Shown here piece after piece: positions 10,761 through 25,300 of a stretch of 64,000 bases of DNA. The notes beneath the pieces are model-generated. The model searched no databases. It was not told the origin of the DNA and worked only from the letters and a program-made list of their open reading frames with translations. Within the stretch, counting starts at the first letter, position 1; each line of letters starts with the position of its first letter. Made by a program: the position numbers and the translations under genes. The stretch spans positions 641,406-705,405 of the forward strand of contig JACAXG010000107.1 in NCBI GenBank assembly GCA_018881555.1. The letters run 5' to 3'. The DNA is from Amblyornis subalaris (taxonomy: Eukaryota > Chordata > Aves > Passeriformes > Ptilonorhynchidae).

Positions 10761-13700
10761 TGGCTCACATACTGAGCTCACATCCTGTGGTCTCAGAAAA
10801 GGAGGAGTTGGGTCCATTCTGCAAGTCAACGGTTTCAGATTCCTGGGCATGTGCTCTGTAAAGGTAACCTTGAACAAACTGGGTATCACTGTGTTTATTA
10901 AAGTGGTTTTAAAACAGTCCTTTTGGCCTCAGTGTTCTTTAGAGGCAGCTCACCAATAGACCTTTCAGGCTAAGGGAAGTGATTGTATTAGATGATCTTT
11001 CTTTGATGTCAAGTAATGCTCAAGGTGTTGAATATCTTTAATTTGTTCAGACTTTGTGTCTGGAACTCCTGAAACCCTTCACAGTGCTGTCCCCTTCTGT
11101 TCCCTAGGTTTTACTGTGTCAGGTTTTTTTCCATCACACTTGTTTCAGTTCCAGCAGAGATGTCCACCTGTTTGCTTCTGCAGTGAATGAGTTTTCTTTC
11201 AATTCTTGTGTCAGCTTGTCATGAGCTTCATGCTCTGTGTCAATTCATTGCATTCTCCAAGCCATCTCAAATTCTGTCTTCAAGTTGCAGTGCTGTCACT
11301 TTCCTTCGGAGAAAACACTGAAAAAGGGACAAAGTACATGGCTTGGAGATCATAAAACAGAAATGATGAGTGTAAAAGCCAATCACAAGCACCTTTGGCC
11401 TATCTGGTGGTTGTGCTGTGAGCAGCACCTGTATCACCACAACTGATAGAGGGGCTTATGTATTACCCAGTTAATTGGAAGGACTGGGATGATCAGTGGC
11501 TTTGCTGAGTTCTTTTTCCTGGCGACATCTTGCTTGATTTGACATGTCCCTGATTTGACAACTTGGTGCTGGTCAGCACAAAGGAGCAAGCTACCCTTTA
11601 TTGGACTTTATTAGCTGAGCACAGTACCCTCTGTAAATATTTCATCACGTATAGTGAGTAAAGAAGGAATAGTCTCTCCTTGCCATAGAATGAGTATGCT
11701 TGCTGCTGTAGAAAGTTATTTGTGGCTGCTGGAGTTGTACAGAGCTATACCTCAACCTTTTTGATCCTGTACATTGTGATTTTGCTGTGTGATGTGTAAA
11801 ACTGCAGCATTAACCTCTGGTGTGCTCTTGCCAGGCAGTTGTGTGTCTGGGTGGGCAGTGCCCATCCTGCCTGTGCCCATTGCTTCGCTGATGGGCCAAT
11901 TTCTGTTGAGCACATCTTGTCTGGCAAGGGAAGAAATGAGCCCCTTGTCTCCTCTAAGTATTCGTAGCTCCTCCTGGGTTCTGGTTGTGGGGCTTGTTTA
12001 TTTGTTTTGTGACAAAGCTTGAGAATGTGTTCAGTTTGCACATCTCCTGGTCCTCCCTGCTCTATCCAAATTACGCCAAATACTAAGGGAGAGGGAAAAA
12101 TCATAAATTCTGGAGTTAAACATCTGTGGACTTGACCTGCTGGAAGTTGTGCAGCTCCGTCCGCTCCCCACAGAGAAAAGTTCTGGTAGCAGAACTTCAG
12201 GCAAGGAACAAAATAGTTTTGCTCTTTAAATGCCATTATAAAACCCCATGATTTCAGTGACTGGGTGGGGTGTCACGCTGGGCACACATTTATCATTGTA
12301 AATGTTATGTCTGAAAGGCTTTGAAATGCTTTCAGAACATGTGATTTTGGGCACATAAGCAGATCACTTTTATTATAACCTTCATGTTGTACTCCATAGG
12401 GTTGGTCAGGTGATGTTTTTCCCTGTTCATTTAAGTGGTTTCTTACAGAGGCCTTCGAGTTCCAGAATAACGTTTTGTGCAACCCTGATAATTACTTTGT
12501 TATTAACTCGAAGGCCAGACTCCCTCGTCTACCTCCCCTTTTAGAAGTGAATCATGTTCTGATATTAACATGACCCTAAGCTGAGATCTCAAATTTCCTT
12601 TCCAGCTGGACTAATGGGGCTTGTAGGAGGGAAGCCAAACTTCCATGCCTGCTAATTATGCTCGGATTGGATTAATAAAGGAAAATTGCTTAACTACCCA
12701 TCCAAAGTTGGAGCGGTAGCTATAACTTTGAAAAGACTTGCCAGCTGCTAACAAGGTAGTTGAACTGGATTTGCCTTTTTTTTAGATACCTTGGGTATAT
12801 CATCCCCTGAGTACTGTAGGCAGAAGGATTCATCCTTGTGTGCACTGTTTGCTGGAAGGGCTCAGCAAAATCTTAGCTGGCAATTTGGCCACCTCAGTAG
12901 ATGTCTCTGGAGCAAAACCAAGGACTGTGTTTCTATCTACAAGCCTAACCCATGACCTGTGAAGGTCATTGGGGATTTATAAGTAATTTTTAAGGGGTTT
13001 ATCTTCAGAAAAGCAAGGTGAGCTGTCTGAACTCCTGTCTTGCAATTCTTTTCTCTTTAAGCAATACAGTAGGAGTCAATTGCCATGGGGTTGGAATTGT
13101 TCGCAGCCATAAAAGCAAACACAATTCTCATGCAGTGCTGTCCATGATGGTGCTCCTGTGAGGGAGTTGCATCTAATTATTTTAAATTATTAAAGCAGGT
13201 CAAAGAGTTTTTTGACCAACTCCTCAAGTGACTTAGTACCCACTATTCACCATAGAATTTGAGGAGCTGAAGTCCATGTTGCTTAGGAAGGCAAGGAAGA
13301 GCTCCTGCCTTTATATCCTTGGCGTTTAACAGATGCGCAGTTTTACCATTAGCATAGCTGAGCTACTTTATAAAACCTCCCCAGCCTGCATCTTCTGTCT
13401 GACACTTCACTGATAGTGTTGTTTATACCAAAAACCTGTAGCCCTTTTATTTTTAACTCCTGTGTTAATGATGGGGATGCTTAGGGAGAAATTCCCTCTT
13501 TGCTTTTTTGCCTTTGCTGTGAAAAAATAATAAATGCTTGTCAGCCTAACAAGATTTAAAGTGCCTCCCATGCTTTGCAACATTTAATTCCTAAGGTGTC
13601 TTTGTAGCTGCACTTTGTTGTGCTGAACAGAATTTCTCAAATATTTTTTTATCCGATCATTTTGTGATAAGTTTAGTCTGAACTTTTGGACTTATTTTTG

Positions 13701-16194
13701 GCTTGAGGCATTATTTTTCAGTCACTGGCTCCTTCCTTTTCTCCCAACTAGGAACTGAAGAGACCTAGAGGATGCTGGTGGTGCTTTGAGGTGGGCATAC
13801 CTGAACCTCTCACTGCAGCGAGCTAACAAAAGAAAATGAGAATGGCTCTTTGAATTAAAAAAGCTTTATTAGAATGTCAGCTAGAATACTTAATTATCTT
13901 AATTAGAATTCAAAGCAATGAAGAGCATTCTTAAATATTTAAGTGCTCTCTGCCCTTGTCCATTAAGTCTCTTCCTGTGCAGATCTTTTCTTCCAGGACT
14001 TAAGTCAACCCAGCCTTGTTTTTGGGGGTTATTGCAAGCTCTGAGCTGCCCCTCTCATCCACAGAGAGTTGTCCCCATGGGATGTCCTCTCCCTGCCCCT
14101 CTCAGCAGGTTTTTAATCTCTCTGATGAGCCTTTCATTGCCAAGGTTCTGCTCTTGGCCCCTTGTGCTGCCAGCCCACCCTCAGCTCGTGGGGCTCTGTC
14201 CCGTGCAGGCTCAGGCACATCCAGCCCAGGAATCTTCATCCTCTGTTGACTGAGCCCTGCCTGCCCTGATCACTGTCTCCTTGACCATGGGAACAGAGAA
14301 ACCACCTGGCACAGTACCACAGCGAAGGCTGGGGCAGATTTGGATGGGTCTTACCTGGTACCTGCTCAAACTTCCCTGCTTCTTGCTTGCAGCTGGAGAG
14401 TTCCTCCTGTCCTGGAGAGGAAAGCCTCCCATGGCAGTTCAGTCCTCTGAGACTGTAAATACAGAGTGCATGAGCCCACTGAGCACAGCAGAACTGGGAT
14501 ATTTATGTGTGAGAGAGTTTTCCGTAAGCAAAGTGAAAAACCCATCAATCTTTGCATGTTTGGTGCCTGAGATTAAANATTTTGGGCAGGTCTTCATACC
14601 TGTTAGTGATGCATTTCATGCAGGGTTGGCACTGTACAAACAGCTCTTCCTGTGTCTGATTTCCATTTTTCTTTTAAATTACATTTCTTTAATTTCATTC
14701 AGAGGGGTTGAGGTTTTTTTGCATACACAGGTGTGGGATGATGCTTTTATGTCTTCTCAGAAGTACTAAACTAAGTTGGTTCTCTCTGAGGTTCTGTGTA
14801 GGATAGCAAATACTTTCTTCAATTTAGATGAACCTGTTGCTCTGCAACACATTTATTAATTCACAGTGAAAAACATTTTTTTGGTTATTTTTATGGGAGT
14901 CATTTCTGTAAAGATGTTGTTTAAAAGCATGTATTTGAAAGGAGATTTTTATTGTAACTGCTCCAAGAGGCTCAAAATCCCTCATAGCCTTGACGTCTGA
15001 AGTCTTCCAGAAGAAGCTAAGTGGGCTCTGTGTTTGAAGTGGCAGCACAATGCAAAGATGTAGCAGGAGGGAAATGTATTGTATTAATTCTAACAAACTT
15101 TGAGAAACTTATTATATCTCTGAAAGTTCTTCACATCTTTGGTTCAGAGGTCCCAGATATAAAGGAGCATTGAAATCAAGGACAAAGATGCCAACAAAGG
15201 CTTGTGGGAGATGGAGGACCCAGACCTCCCATGCAAGTGAGATGACTTAGGCTTCTTTCAGAGAAATAACAATAATAATAATAAAAAGCCACTCAGCAAC
15301 ATCTCTGAACACAAAGGCTGAACAAGTCTCTGTCCTCTGAGACTGAGAGGATTATTTAATAGGTAATTAAACATAGTCACAGACAGTTGTCATACAAGGT
15401 AGAATCTGTGTGACTTNGGTTGCCCGCTCAGGTCATCACTTGCCCCTAGACAGGCAGGATCAGGCTGTGAGTGCCCATTATATGTATGCAGAGGAATTAN
15501 TGACCTGCCTTACCTGTGAGTTTGGGGTTTTTTAGCAATATTTGATGTGGGTTTTATGAGTANCAGAAACCTTCAGGAATACATCTATTACTTGGCTGTA
15601 AAAATGGGAACAAATCAAGGGAACTTAAACATCTCCCTGTTCTCACTTAGACATCTCCCTGTTCTCTGCTTCTAGTTGACTCATCTTAAAACTTAGAGCT
15701 GAAGAGCCTAAATANTGTCTAAAAGAATAAATTTCCAGAGTAGAGAGTGGATTTACAAATGCACTAACTTCCAAAGAGCATTTGCTGTCCTGTCTCTGCA
15801 AACTACTTTGGAAATCTAACTGATGGCTGTTTGACTGGTGACTTTGTGCTACATATCACAGGTCTTTATAGGGTTCTTTAATTTTTTAATGCCATATTCA
15901 AATCCCTTGGTTCAGTAAGTATGTTAATATGAAGTACCCATGGAACCAAGCTCTTGTTCCCAAGCAAGGATGAGTTGGATTAAGACCTCTATGACAGATA
16001 AGAATTCATAATGCTTTGGNTTCTAATTATTTGTTGATAAAATGCTCAAGCCTTCGTCATTTCATGAAGGATTTCTTTGTGTTTAGTTATGTTTGAATCA
16101 ATTTGCCTGTATTGTGATCTTTCAAAAAAGACCCCCAAAGCCCAAATGAAGACAACAAAAAACCCCACCCCCAAGCCCAGTTTCTTCTGTAAAA
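10761..16194. other. Intergenic, no gene seen
   Basis: Unique sequence without recognisable exons. Open frames of 163 codons (11745-12236, - strand), 111 codons (13918-14253, +) and 162 codons (14281-14769, +) resemble no known family and I judge them chance. AT-rich, TAAT-bearing blocks at about 12540-12770 and 13850-13920 resemble conserved noncoding elements. A 22-base-period duplication (ACATCTCCCTGTTCTC at 15629-15644 and 15651-15666) and an (AAT)n run at 15267-15283 are minor repeats. Confidence 0.55.
12540..12775. other. Candidate conserved noncoding element
   Basis: A non-repetitive AT-rich block with homeodomain-type cores (CTAATTATG, GGATTGGATTAATAAAGG) and low CpG, of the sort seen in deeply conserved enhancers of developmental gene deserts. 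CELF2, the probable neighbour, is developmentally regulated. This is a texture-based guess made without alignment. Confidence 0.25.
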
Positions 16195-16340
16195 CAAATT
16201 TCTGATCATTCACTGCCATCCCATGTGCTTGTCATCTACAGAAATTTTTACATGAGCATCTAGAACATTGATAAAATATTAAATAATATTGAGCTAAGAG
16301 TCAGTCCCTGGGGAAATCTGCTGGGAAAAGCCCCACTGAT
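16195..16340 (-). mobile_element. Ancient CR1 fragment (ORF2 region)
   Basis: The + strand reads as the antisense of a conserved CR1 reverse-transcriptase segment: GTCATCTACAGAAATTTT, then an ACATTGATAAAATATTAAATA-type stretch, then GAGTCAGTCCCTGGGGAAATCTGCTGG. In the sense direction this corresponds to the F-A-D-D-T region common to CR1 elements. It is strongly diverged and the limits are approximate. Confidence 0.6.
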
Positions 16341-19300
16341 TCCTATCTCCCACTAATGTGATTACATGAAGTCGCCTTTTGATATCAGTGTTTACAATTT
16401 TAACATTAATGTCCAACAATAAAGCTGTACCTGACACTTGGGATTTCTTTGTTTCAAGTTGCCTTCTTTATTATGCTGAATTCTTGAAGTTTATATAAAG
16501 TTTTCATTGNATTTTGTACTCTCCATTATTACTTGTCTATATTTTCAACCTGACTGAAACTCTTTGCCGTTTCCTGCTCTGGTTTTTATCATTCTTCTTT
16601 ATTGAAGTATTTGTACCTTTAACTAAATGGATTTTTTGCAGATCACAGCTTTTTACATGTCTGCTGGGTTTGGGGTTATTTTGCTGTCAGGTGGAAGACC
16701 TTTATTTTTTTCCCCAGAAACTCTGTATTTTGTTAGGTAGCCACAGGCTATGTCCAGTGATGCTTGCTTGTGATAGATTAGCTTTCCTTTCCCTACATTA
16801 TACAGTGATTTTTTTGGAATAATCCACTCTGTTGCCTCATGACATCTGGTTGTGTGCTCAGATGTCAGTTTTTTACTGATTATAACACTGAGTATTCAAA
16901 GACCTCAGAGTCTGAGTCAGAATCTATCGGAGGACTGAGCCATAGGGTGGGCACTTGCCCATGAGGAGCTGAATTAAAACTTCATACTGACTTTGAGAGG
17001 AAAACACAGCATAATATACATTTCCTACCTACCTGGGTAAAAAGTGTCTTTTCTGGTTGGTAGAGATACTATATAGAGAGATAATATGTGAGATATTAGA
17101 AAAAAATATCTATTTCTTTACCTATTACAGGTGTAAATATTTTAAAGACAGNATGGAGGTGTATAGCTCAGGTAGCATTTATCTGGAAGGAATATTTTGC
17201 AGAATATTTTGCAGAATAATTATTTGCACCTTCCTCCAGAGCTGTGAATCCACCTGCACTTGCCATTTGAATGCACAGACAGTGTTAACAATACTTGTGC
17301 CAGGAAGCTTCTCCTACCCTCCTCATATTGCCAAAGGATTTATTGTCTTTTCCAGTCAATACTTCATGGACTTGTATGATGAATGTTTGTTGCTTAGAAT
17401 TTGTCACTGAGGAAAGGCCAGTTCCGGACGTGGCGCTCCAGATTTGCGATGTCGTGCAAAGCCCAGCTTATTTTTCATAATTATTAATATTGCTTTGGTG
17501 ACAGTCCAGAGGTGAGTTGTATCTGCTCATCTCCAAATGACCCTGTGAAGATGAGCAACATTTGTGATGATTTTGCCCAGTGGCTTCTTAGCTGCTCTAA
17601 GTAATTTCAGAGTCCAGCCAAGGGATTTACATTTCCATAAACAGATCCCACCTTCAGGAACTGTCTGAGCATGAGGGATCTGGAAGANCTGGCTGTTCTA
17701 TCAGTGTGTCCAGACTTTCCAGCACAGGAATCAGTACAGCCTGTCTGTGAACTGGGAAAAAACCCCGGGTGGTGACATATAAAAAGGATGCAGAGCATTC
17801 CCTTGCTTTCAGAACATCTCTCTCCTGCTGGCATTGGGTGATTCATTATTAAGACTTTGTGGGTTTTGGTCAGAAGGTTTCTGAAATAATTTTATTAAAT
17901 ATATTTCACTGGATNAATTAAAACAAAACCAAATCCCAAAAAACAACAGAAAAAACAAAACCAGATGCTTTTTTTTTTTTTAGTATGAACGTTTTTATTT
18001 CTTTTGTTCAGAGTTACTTTGGATTGTTGTGGTGNTTTTTTTCTATTTTTGGGGGGCAGGGGACATGGACACAGACACATAACTCAGAGGATTTTAATTT
18101 TTAACACTAACCTTAAATATTACCAAGCTCACTAAAACCTCTTCAATGGAGATTGCAGAAAAGAAATAGGGTTCACAGACCTGCAGCTGAGCAGNCTTCA
18201 CCTTTGCTGATGGGAACAGCTGTGGTTTGCTCATGCTCCTGAATGAACTCTGAAAACTAAATATTTCCATGGGATAGTCCAAAAAAAAGGGATTTTTTTT
18301 TTTTTTTTTTGAGACAGAGATTGTCTAAATGCTCTTTTAGGAAGACTGGGTGATGATTTAGCTACTGGGAAACAAACCATTAGGAACTGGTAGCCCACCT
18401 CTGGAGAACAGACTGTGTTGGCTTGACTTGACCCCCACACACACATCACCTGCTCACTGTTGCACTCCTTTGGAAGTACCTGACAGACAGCCCCATTCCC
18501 AGAGGCCTGAAGAGGGGAGCAGACTGGGAATCTGTGGCATTTGTGGCATAAGAGGAAAAGCAGGTGTNGCTGCACGTCTTACTGTGGGAAACATACCTGG
18601 AAAAACATTTCACAAGTGTCCCAGGGATGTCCTGTATAAATTAATGGGAGGTTGAAGAATACCATGTGGGTGAGGAAGAATTGCTTGCTTTGGAGGTTAC
18701 AAAAACTGTAAAGCTTCATACTAACCCAAGCTCCTGGNATTTGTTGTCTTGCAGGAGAAAGTCCTGGGAAGAATATGCTTTAATGCTGCCACGGTAGGAG
18801 AAGACCCCGGGCAGTTCCTTTGGGATCCATCCCTGGNGACAAAGCCCCACAGTCAGGGTCGTTAGCAATCTGAGTCCTCTCCTGTGCCAGCAGAATGATG
18901 GAGAACCCCAGGAGCCTAAGGCTGTTCTGGCTTTCCAGAGGGGAGGAAGAGGAGTACTTGTAGTGTGTCTGCTTAGGTATGAAGCAAAACCAGAGTGGCT
19001 CAGTGGAGGCATGTTAGGAACCACAAGCTGCTTCCAAGGCAGGCTGCTTTGGGAAAACATCTCAGCAAGCACAACCACTCCTTTGCTCCATCAGGAGCTG
19101 GATGAAAGCTAGAGCACGTGCAGCACTGAAAACACCTGCCCAACAAACAGGTGGAATCTTGCACTGGATGTGATGGACAGCCCAGGANAGAGAGAAGCTG
19201 TGACTCCCCCAACCACCTTAAGGCTTGTTTTCCAGACCTTTGAGAGGATTTTCCTTTGGAGGTGTTCGCCCTAATGTTTATATTTGCTATCGTCTCATCT

Positions 19301-22300
19301 TCCTGCTTATAATTATTCACTGCAGCTCAAGGTGACTCCAGAGAGACCCCTGGGTCCATGGTCACTCCCCTCTGGAGATGGCCCTGCTCTTGGAGGCAGT
19401 TTCGTGGTTTTTGGAGAACTCAGCTCCCTCCTCTAGAGCAGCCCACCAGGGGCCCAGGTGCTTTCTGCTCCTGCTGTGTCACCAGGGATTTGAGGAGATG
19501 GTTTTTTTTCCCTGGTGGAATAGATCGACTGTGTTTGACATTTAAATTGTCATCCAGAATTAACCTGCCACTGAGATAACAGGAGNAGGACAGAGCAGCT
19601 TTCTCTTCCAGCTATTCCCCCCTTCCCAGATTTTCCCTCCAGAGACTTCAGTTTCTTCTCCGAATCCTTCTCCCTCTCCAACTTTGCATCAAGCCAGACC
19701 AAAAGAGCAGCAGTTCCTATATGAACATTCAATTAGTCCCATATTTAAATCTTGTCACTGTGACCTAGTGAATTATGCAGGGGGCTGGATACCAGAAATC
19801 AATTGAGCTCTAATTCCCAGCCCTGGCATCGGATCTCTCAGCATATTGCTACAGGCAAGTTATTTCAGCACATTTTCTCTCTCCATTTCTTCCCTATAAA
19901 TTGCACATGTTAACATTAGGTGATGCAGCAGCATCACAGATGTACTGAGATATTTGGGTAGAGGAATTATAGCAGCACATCCCACTCTTACATTGTGTGC
20001 TCAGATCTTTGAATCAGATGTTTATTTAAAACTGCATCCAATAGCAAAACATTTGCCAAACACAGGATGATTCAGGCTTTGTCTAACTTCTATCAAAGAT
20101 AGCAGGTCTAGGGAAAATCTTTTAAATTATCATATGAAAGACAGTTTAAGATGAAGAGAAGGTTACAAGAGACTAAAATACGCGGTATTTTCTATCCCCA
20201 AATGCTAAGTTATCACTTACATGCAGTCCAGCACGATGGCAATTCAGAACCACGGGGGTCCTTATCTCCCATGGCTCATGCAGAAATTATTGCATATATT
20301 GTCATNAAGAACAGACCAAATCCAGTCTGAGAGGCTGCATCAGTGAGAAAGGGTGTCATCACAGGCAGGGCCTTAGGATCCTTGTGAAGTTTTTTTTCCA
20401 CCTTGATTGAAATGTTTTGCAGAATGGCTTTGTAAAAAGCTAGCACCAAGTCTACAGTGCTCTTCAGTGATGAATTTGTAATGCAAAGGAAATTTAAGTA
20501 TGATAGAGAAAANAATAAGTATTATAGCAGTTTACAAGCCTTTCATGTTGGTTTCTTAGAAATATTAGTTGAGTACTTTGTCTCCTATTGCTCTCTCTTG
20601 CTACCAGCCTGGTTCTTCCCATCACACTGCACTCACAAGTTAATCGCTGCACTTTGGAGTTGTTATCCACTAATGGAGGAACACAAGTGATTTGTGGCAG
20701 AAACTTAGATGTTATTTATATAAAAAAACTACTGGGAAAAATGTAGTTGGGATCGGTGTTTCCTGAACGGTTTAAATTGTCATCTGAGACAAAGTTCTGT
20801 TCAGCTGTTCTCCAGTGTGGTATTTTCATGGTGCAGCATTTGTAAGGCGTGGGAGAGCCAAAATGTGAGCTCATGGAAGGCAAAGTCTTTAAGCCGCTTA
20901 GGTGGCTGCATGAAGCATCTTGAAAAAAGCACATGGCAAGGAGGGAAGAATAAATTAGGTGGTTTACATGTCCTTAATTTTAATTAAAGATGGTAGCACT
21001 GAAATTGGAAATGCATTTAGCCTGATAATTTTCCTCTCAGAAGCATCCTTGGTGTGGCTTCTGGGGATCCGAGTTCACTATCTATGTTGCTGAAACCTCT
21101 TTGTGTCACACAGGGCTTGGCTGAAATCAACAGTTTATTCTTGGCTTCAACAACTTTTGGCCTCTTTATGCCATCTTGATGCTACCTTGGTGAAGTCAAG
21201 CTGTTTGCACATCCTTTTCCTCCAGCCCTTAGTGGAAACTTTGATATGAATGTAAAATCACTTGCTCTGAGGTGATTCATTGGGTAAGACATGTAATGCT
21301 CTCTTTGGTCTCTCAATGTTTCAGCCAACTGATAAATAATCAAGAACCTTGAATGTTCCTTTCTGTCTGTCTGTCTCCTCAGAGTGCTTTGTTTGACTCG
21401 CAGTAATTTATTGGTGAGTGCATTAAAAGCCAATCACTGTAATGTCACAGACATGAATTACCACAGTACACTCTGTCATTTGGTGCCTTCTTCAATGCCA
21501 GGCAACAGACTCATCCCAGGGCAGGGTGTGTTTGGACTTTGTTGTTGTTGTTGTTTTGCTCCTCTGCATTTTTAAGTGTCTTAATTAAATACTAGACTGA
21601 AAAAAATCAAAATTTTAAAGATTCTTCTAAAATATAAGTGCCATTCACAATGAGGGCTTTTTGGATTATTGTTGGGTAGCTATAACCCCTTTTTTCTTAT
21701 AATCTTAAATCCAAACTTTTTAACCTTGATACCTTTGTTATTGTTTTCTGATTGCCCAGGTGAAGGTGAATGCAGTGAATGTCTGTGGAGCCAGGTCCTT
21801 GAAGGATAGCTCTGCAAATTGGGATTTTCTCCTGGAAGGTCAGGTGCAGAGTCTCTCCTAGGTTGGCCTCCCCTCCTTTTCCCTCCTGGCAGTGACTGCA
21901 TGTCAAATGATTGCACTCTTGAACCGTGAACTCCAAGGCCTGTGCTCCCACTGCTGCTTGGCAGGAAGAAGTGATTTTCTGTATGGAATTAAAGAGCCTC
22001 CTCTCTTCCTCTGATTTAAAAAATCATTTTAAAAAGACTTTTCCACCCCACATCTTCTGAAGTTAGCGCTACACCCTGCAAGGCTGGCAGCCTCTGAAAA
22101 CAATTAGAAAGAGACCCTTGGAGGCAGGATCTGGACATTCTTGCAAGAGACATAATTTTAATCTCATAGAATGTCTTGGCACACTGGGTGAAAACAGGCT
22201 TTGTCCCTGGGATGAGAAATGATTAAAGCCAAATTCTGTCTTGCGGCGATTATGGAACAGGCTAAAGTACAACGCAAGGCATGGCTAAATTGGTTGTCTT

Positions 22301-25300
22301 AATCCATGGTCTAATAGACTCTAAAATATCTCTCTAAATGGGGAGAGGAGAAATCATCCATTTGGGTGTTATCTGCATGCAGGTGCTGACTGCCTTGACC
22401 TGGCTTCTATCCCCAGGAGCCTCTTCTTCCTCCGGCCTGACTTTGGCCCACTGCCCTTCTTGGCATCTGTGGATGTCCAGCACCTGCTCCTGCCTCCACA
22501 CATTCACACAAACACAAAACACTAACCAAAGTGTGCGTTCAGTGCCCACTTGCTTGTCGTGTGCAGCCTCTCCCTTTGCAGGCAGATGGCTTTGGGCAGG
22601 ACATCCCACCCTGCTGTCTCCCCACAGGATGCTGCCTTATTCTCTGGCTACACACCTACATGCTACTGCCTCTCTTTTAGAAAGACCTTCAAGGACAAAA
22701 GAAAACCAGAAACACAAGAGAAAAACCTAAACAGGACCCCCCCTTACCCCCATTTAATCTCATCCTTATTACACACCACAGCGAATACAAACCATTGTAC
22801 AGCAATTTTAACCTCTGCTTAATTTCTCCTGTGTTTCATTCGTTTTGGCCAGCCCACAGAGAGGGGGACCCCTCCAGCCCTGGGACCCCACCAGCCCTGT
22901 GAAAAGCAGGAGATTTCACACAGGGATCACACTTTGTTTCTGAGGCAGCAGCAAAGCATGTTGCTCCTGGTTTTTGTCAGAATCATTAGCCAAAACTCTG
23001 GAATTTTGCAAAGCTGACTCAGGGGAGAAAGTCCAGGAGATTGCTGGCACAGTATTTATTTACATATTAAGTGTCCAGGGTCTGTTTCTAGGTGCCCAAG
23101 CAGAACCAAACACAAGAAATGTCCCTGATTAAAACTCCAGATCTCTTTTGTCAGCACCCCAACCTCATCTCACAAGGTTTCACTCTGTCCTTTCCACACC
23201 TGAGAGTTTAGTGCTGAAGGATTTGGGCTCCTTTAGCTGCCACACTCAGGTTTTATCCACTGTGTCCTTCAACAGTACTTCCCAAACACCCAGAAAACCC
23301 CTTCATCTGCTGTTCTCCAACCCCGAGAAGACTCAAACCTGCCTTGATTTCAGCTGAGGATGTTCCTTTTTGTTGGTTTCAGCTTTGTTTGGATATCAGT
23401 AATGAGCGCATGCAAATCTGGGCAGTGTGGGGTGTTTAGTGTGCTCTGTATAACCATAAATCACTTAAAAACGGGAACGAGGGATCCGTTTTCCTAGCAG
23501 AGGGCTTGGCTGGCCCCTCTTGGTGGTAGTCTGTGCTTGCAGTCTGTCGTTCAGCCCAAAGCCATCTCTGCTGCACAGCTCACTCTGGAGGAGATGAAAT
23601 AAGGAGCAGAGGTATCACCAGGCATTTCATCTGATACAAGCCACTCTCCAAATTTTGCATGTGTGTGATAATTTTTGTGGTTGTTGGAGTTTTTCTTTGG
23701 TTTTGGGGTTTTGTGGGGGTTTTGTTTGTTTTTTGTTTTTAAGATAAGTTCACACACAGGTCTCAGTCATTGAGATCTGTAGCAGTAACCCCATGGGGAC
23801 AAACACAATCTGGAGGTTTGCTGTTGCGGTTGGACCAGTTTAGTGTGGTCTGGTACCCTGACTTAGGAGCTGTGGTGTTTAGAAGTCGCTTGGCAATCAG
23901 TGGGTGAGTTTTCCTCATCTTTGTGCCCGACAAGGGTGTGAGTGAGGAAGAGATGTGGCACTGAGATAAGGAGAAGCTTTTAATTCATTTCGTGGGTGAC
24001 CTAAATTCAGCCCCTGTGGCCATCATGTCAATCCCACAGTCTTGTCTGCTAGATTACTGATGTAAGTAATGGTGACACATGTATTTATCGAATGTCCTTC
24101 TCTGTGGCTTCAGGAAGGACATCTCAGGGAGAAAAAAAAGTTACTTGGAGATTTAATGATACTTGTCATCAGTTCTGTTTTCCATGAACTCTGGTTTATC
24201 CTAGCACTGAGAGAGCATCTGACAGTGCATGTCACAAAAATATAATGCATTTATCCTGTGAGGGCAGCTTATATTGTAGGAGATCAGACATCTCTTCTGC
24301 TGCTGAGGCAGCAAACGTGCAGAATTGCTACATGACCTACTGAAAATAATGCAAAATGCAGACGTGGTTCCTGTACAGAGACTNGAAATCCCAAGTCTTG
24401 GTCCCAGGTCAGAGCTTTTATCGGGACTGCAAAATCGTGTGCTCTCTCCCCCTCTCTCTCTCCAGCTTTAGGTTTCCTCCTGTGCTGCAGCTGTTTTGGG
24501 AGGGGAGGTGATGTGTCCTATCTCCTGCTCTGAGTGAGGTGTCAGCTTCTGGGTCATGAGAGAAAATCTGTGCAGAGCACTTGATTTTCCTTCATACCTA
24601 AGGAAAAGCTGAGACTGCTCAGGGAACTTAAGCACAGGAAGACCTAATTTGCAGATCCCAACAGGCATGTACATGACATAGATGCTAACCCACACAGTCC
24701 TGCTGAGATGACAACATTTCTGAGTGCAGCAGCAAAACTCCAGATAGCTGGGTAATTACAGTGGCAAAAAGTATGTGTTTATGGCCCTTCAGGAGCCTCA
24801 GGTGATAAATGTCCTGTGGATTGCACTCCCACGCTGGAGTGCCCACACTCTGTCCAGGTATCCCGCGGTTCCTCGTGCCGTCAGTGACACCTTGGGCGTG
24901 GTGTGTGCAGCTGCTTTTGTTCTGAATTAACTTCTCCAAAGCAATCCCAGTTTTCCTGTATCCTTTCCACAGGTCGGCCCAAGCTCAGCAGCGACTCAGC
25001 AGCACACCTGCCCTCGCACACGTGACTGAACACCTCCTGCTGTGTGTTTCATCTCCAGCACTGCTACTTCCTAAAGTTAGAAGCAAATAAAAGTCATGCT
25101 TCATGAAAAATAGACCTTTATAATTTAGGTCTCCAGCACCACCTGGTCTTCCATCCTCTCCCCTAACCTCTTCCCGGATAACATTTCCCGGGCTGATTGT
25201 ATTAGTGGAGCATGGAGTGAAGTACAGTCAAAGGCTAATCTTTTTGTGATTGAATATTAGAGTCTTCATTTCGAGAGGCTCTTACAAACAGCTTTTTGTC

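Noticed and set aside
11745..12236. 163-codon - strand open frame
   Set aside because: No recognisable domain, no splice or promoter context, ordinary intergenic composition.
13918..14769. Consecutive + strand open frames of 111 and 162 codons
   Set aside because: Different frames, no homology, C/T-rich low-information content in the first. No splice sites argue for joining them.
18293..18310. T18 run as the tail of an antisense processed pseudogene
   Set aside because: No retrocopy sequence or target duplication is recognisable beside it.
23680..23745. TTTTGGGG-like run resembling a telomeric or G-quadruplex repeat
   Set aside because: The spacing is irregular and most G runs are too short. 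It is simple T/G low complexity.
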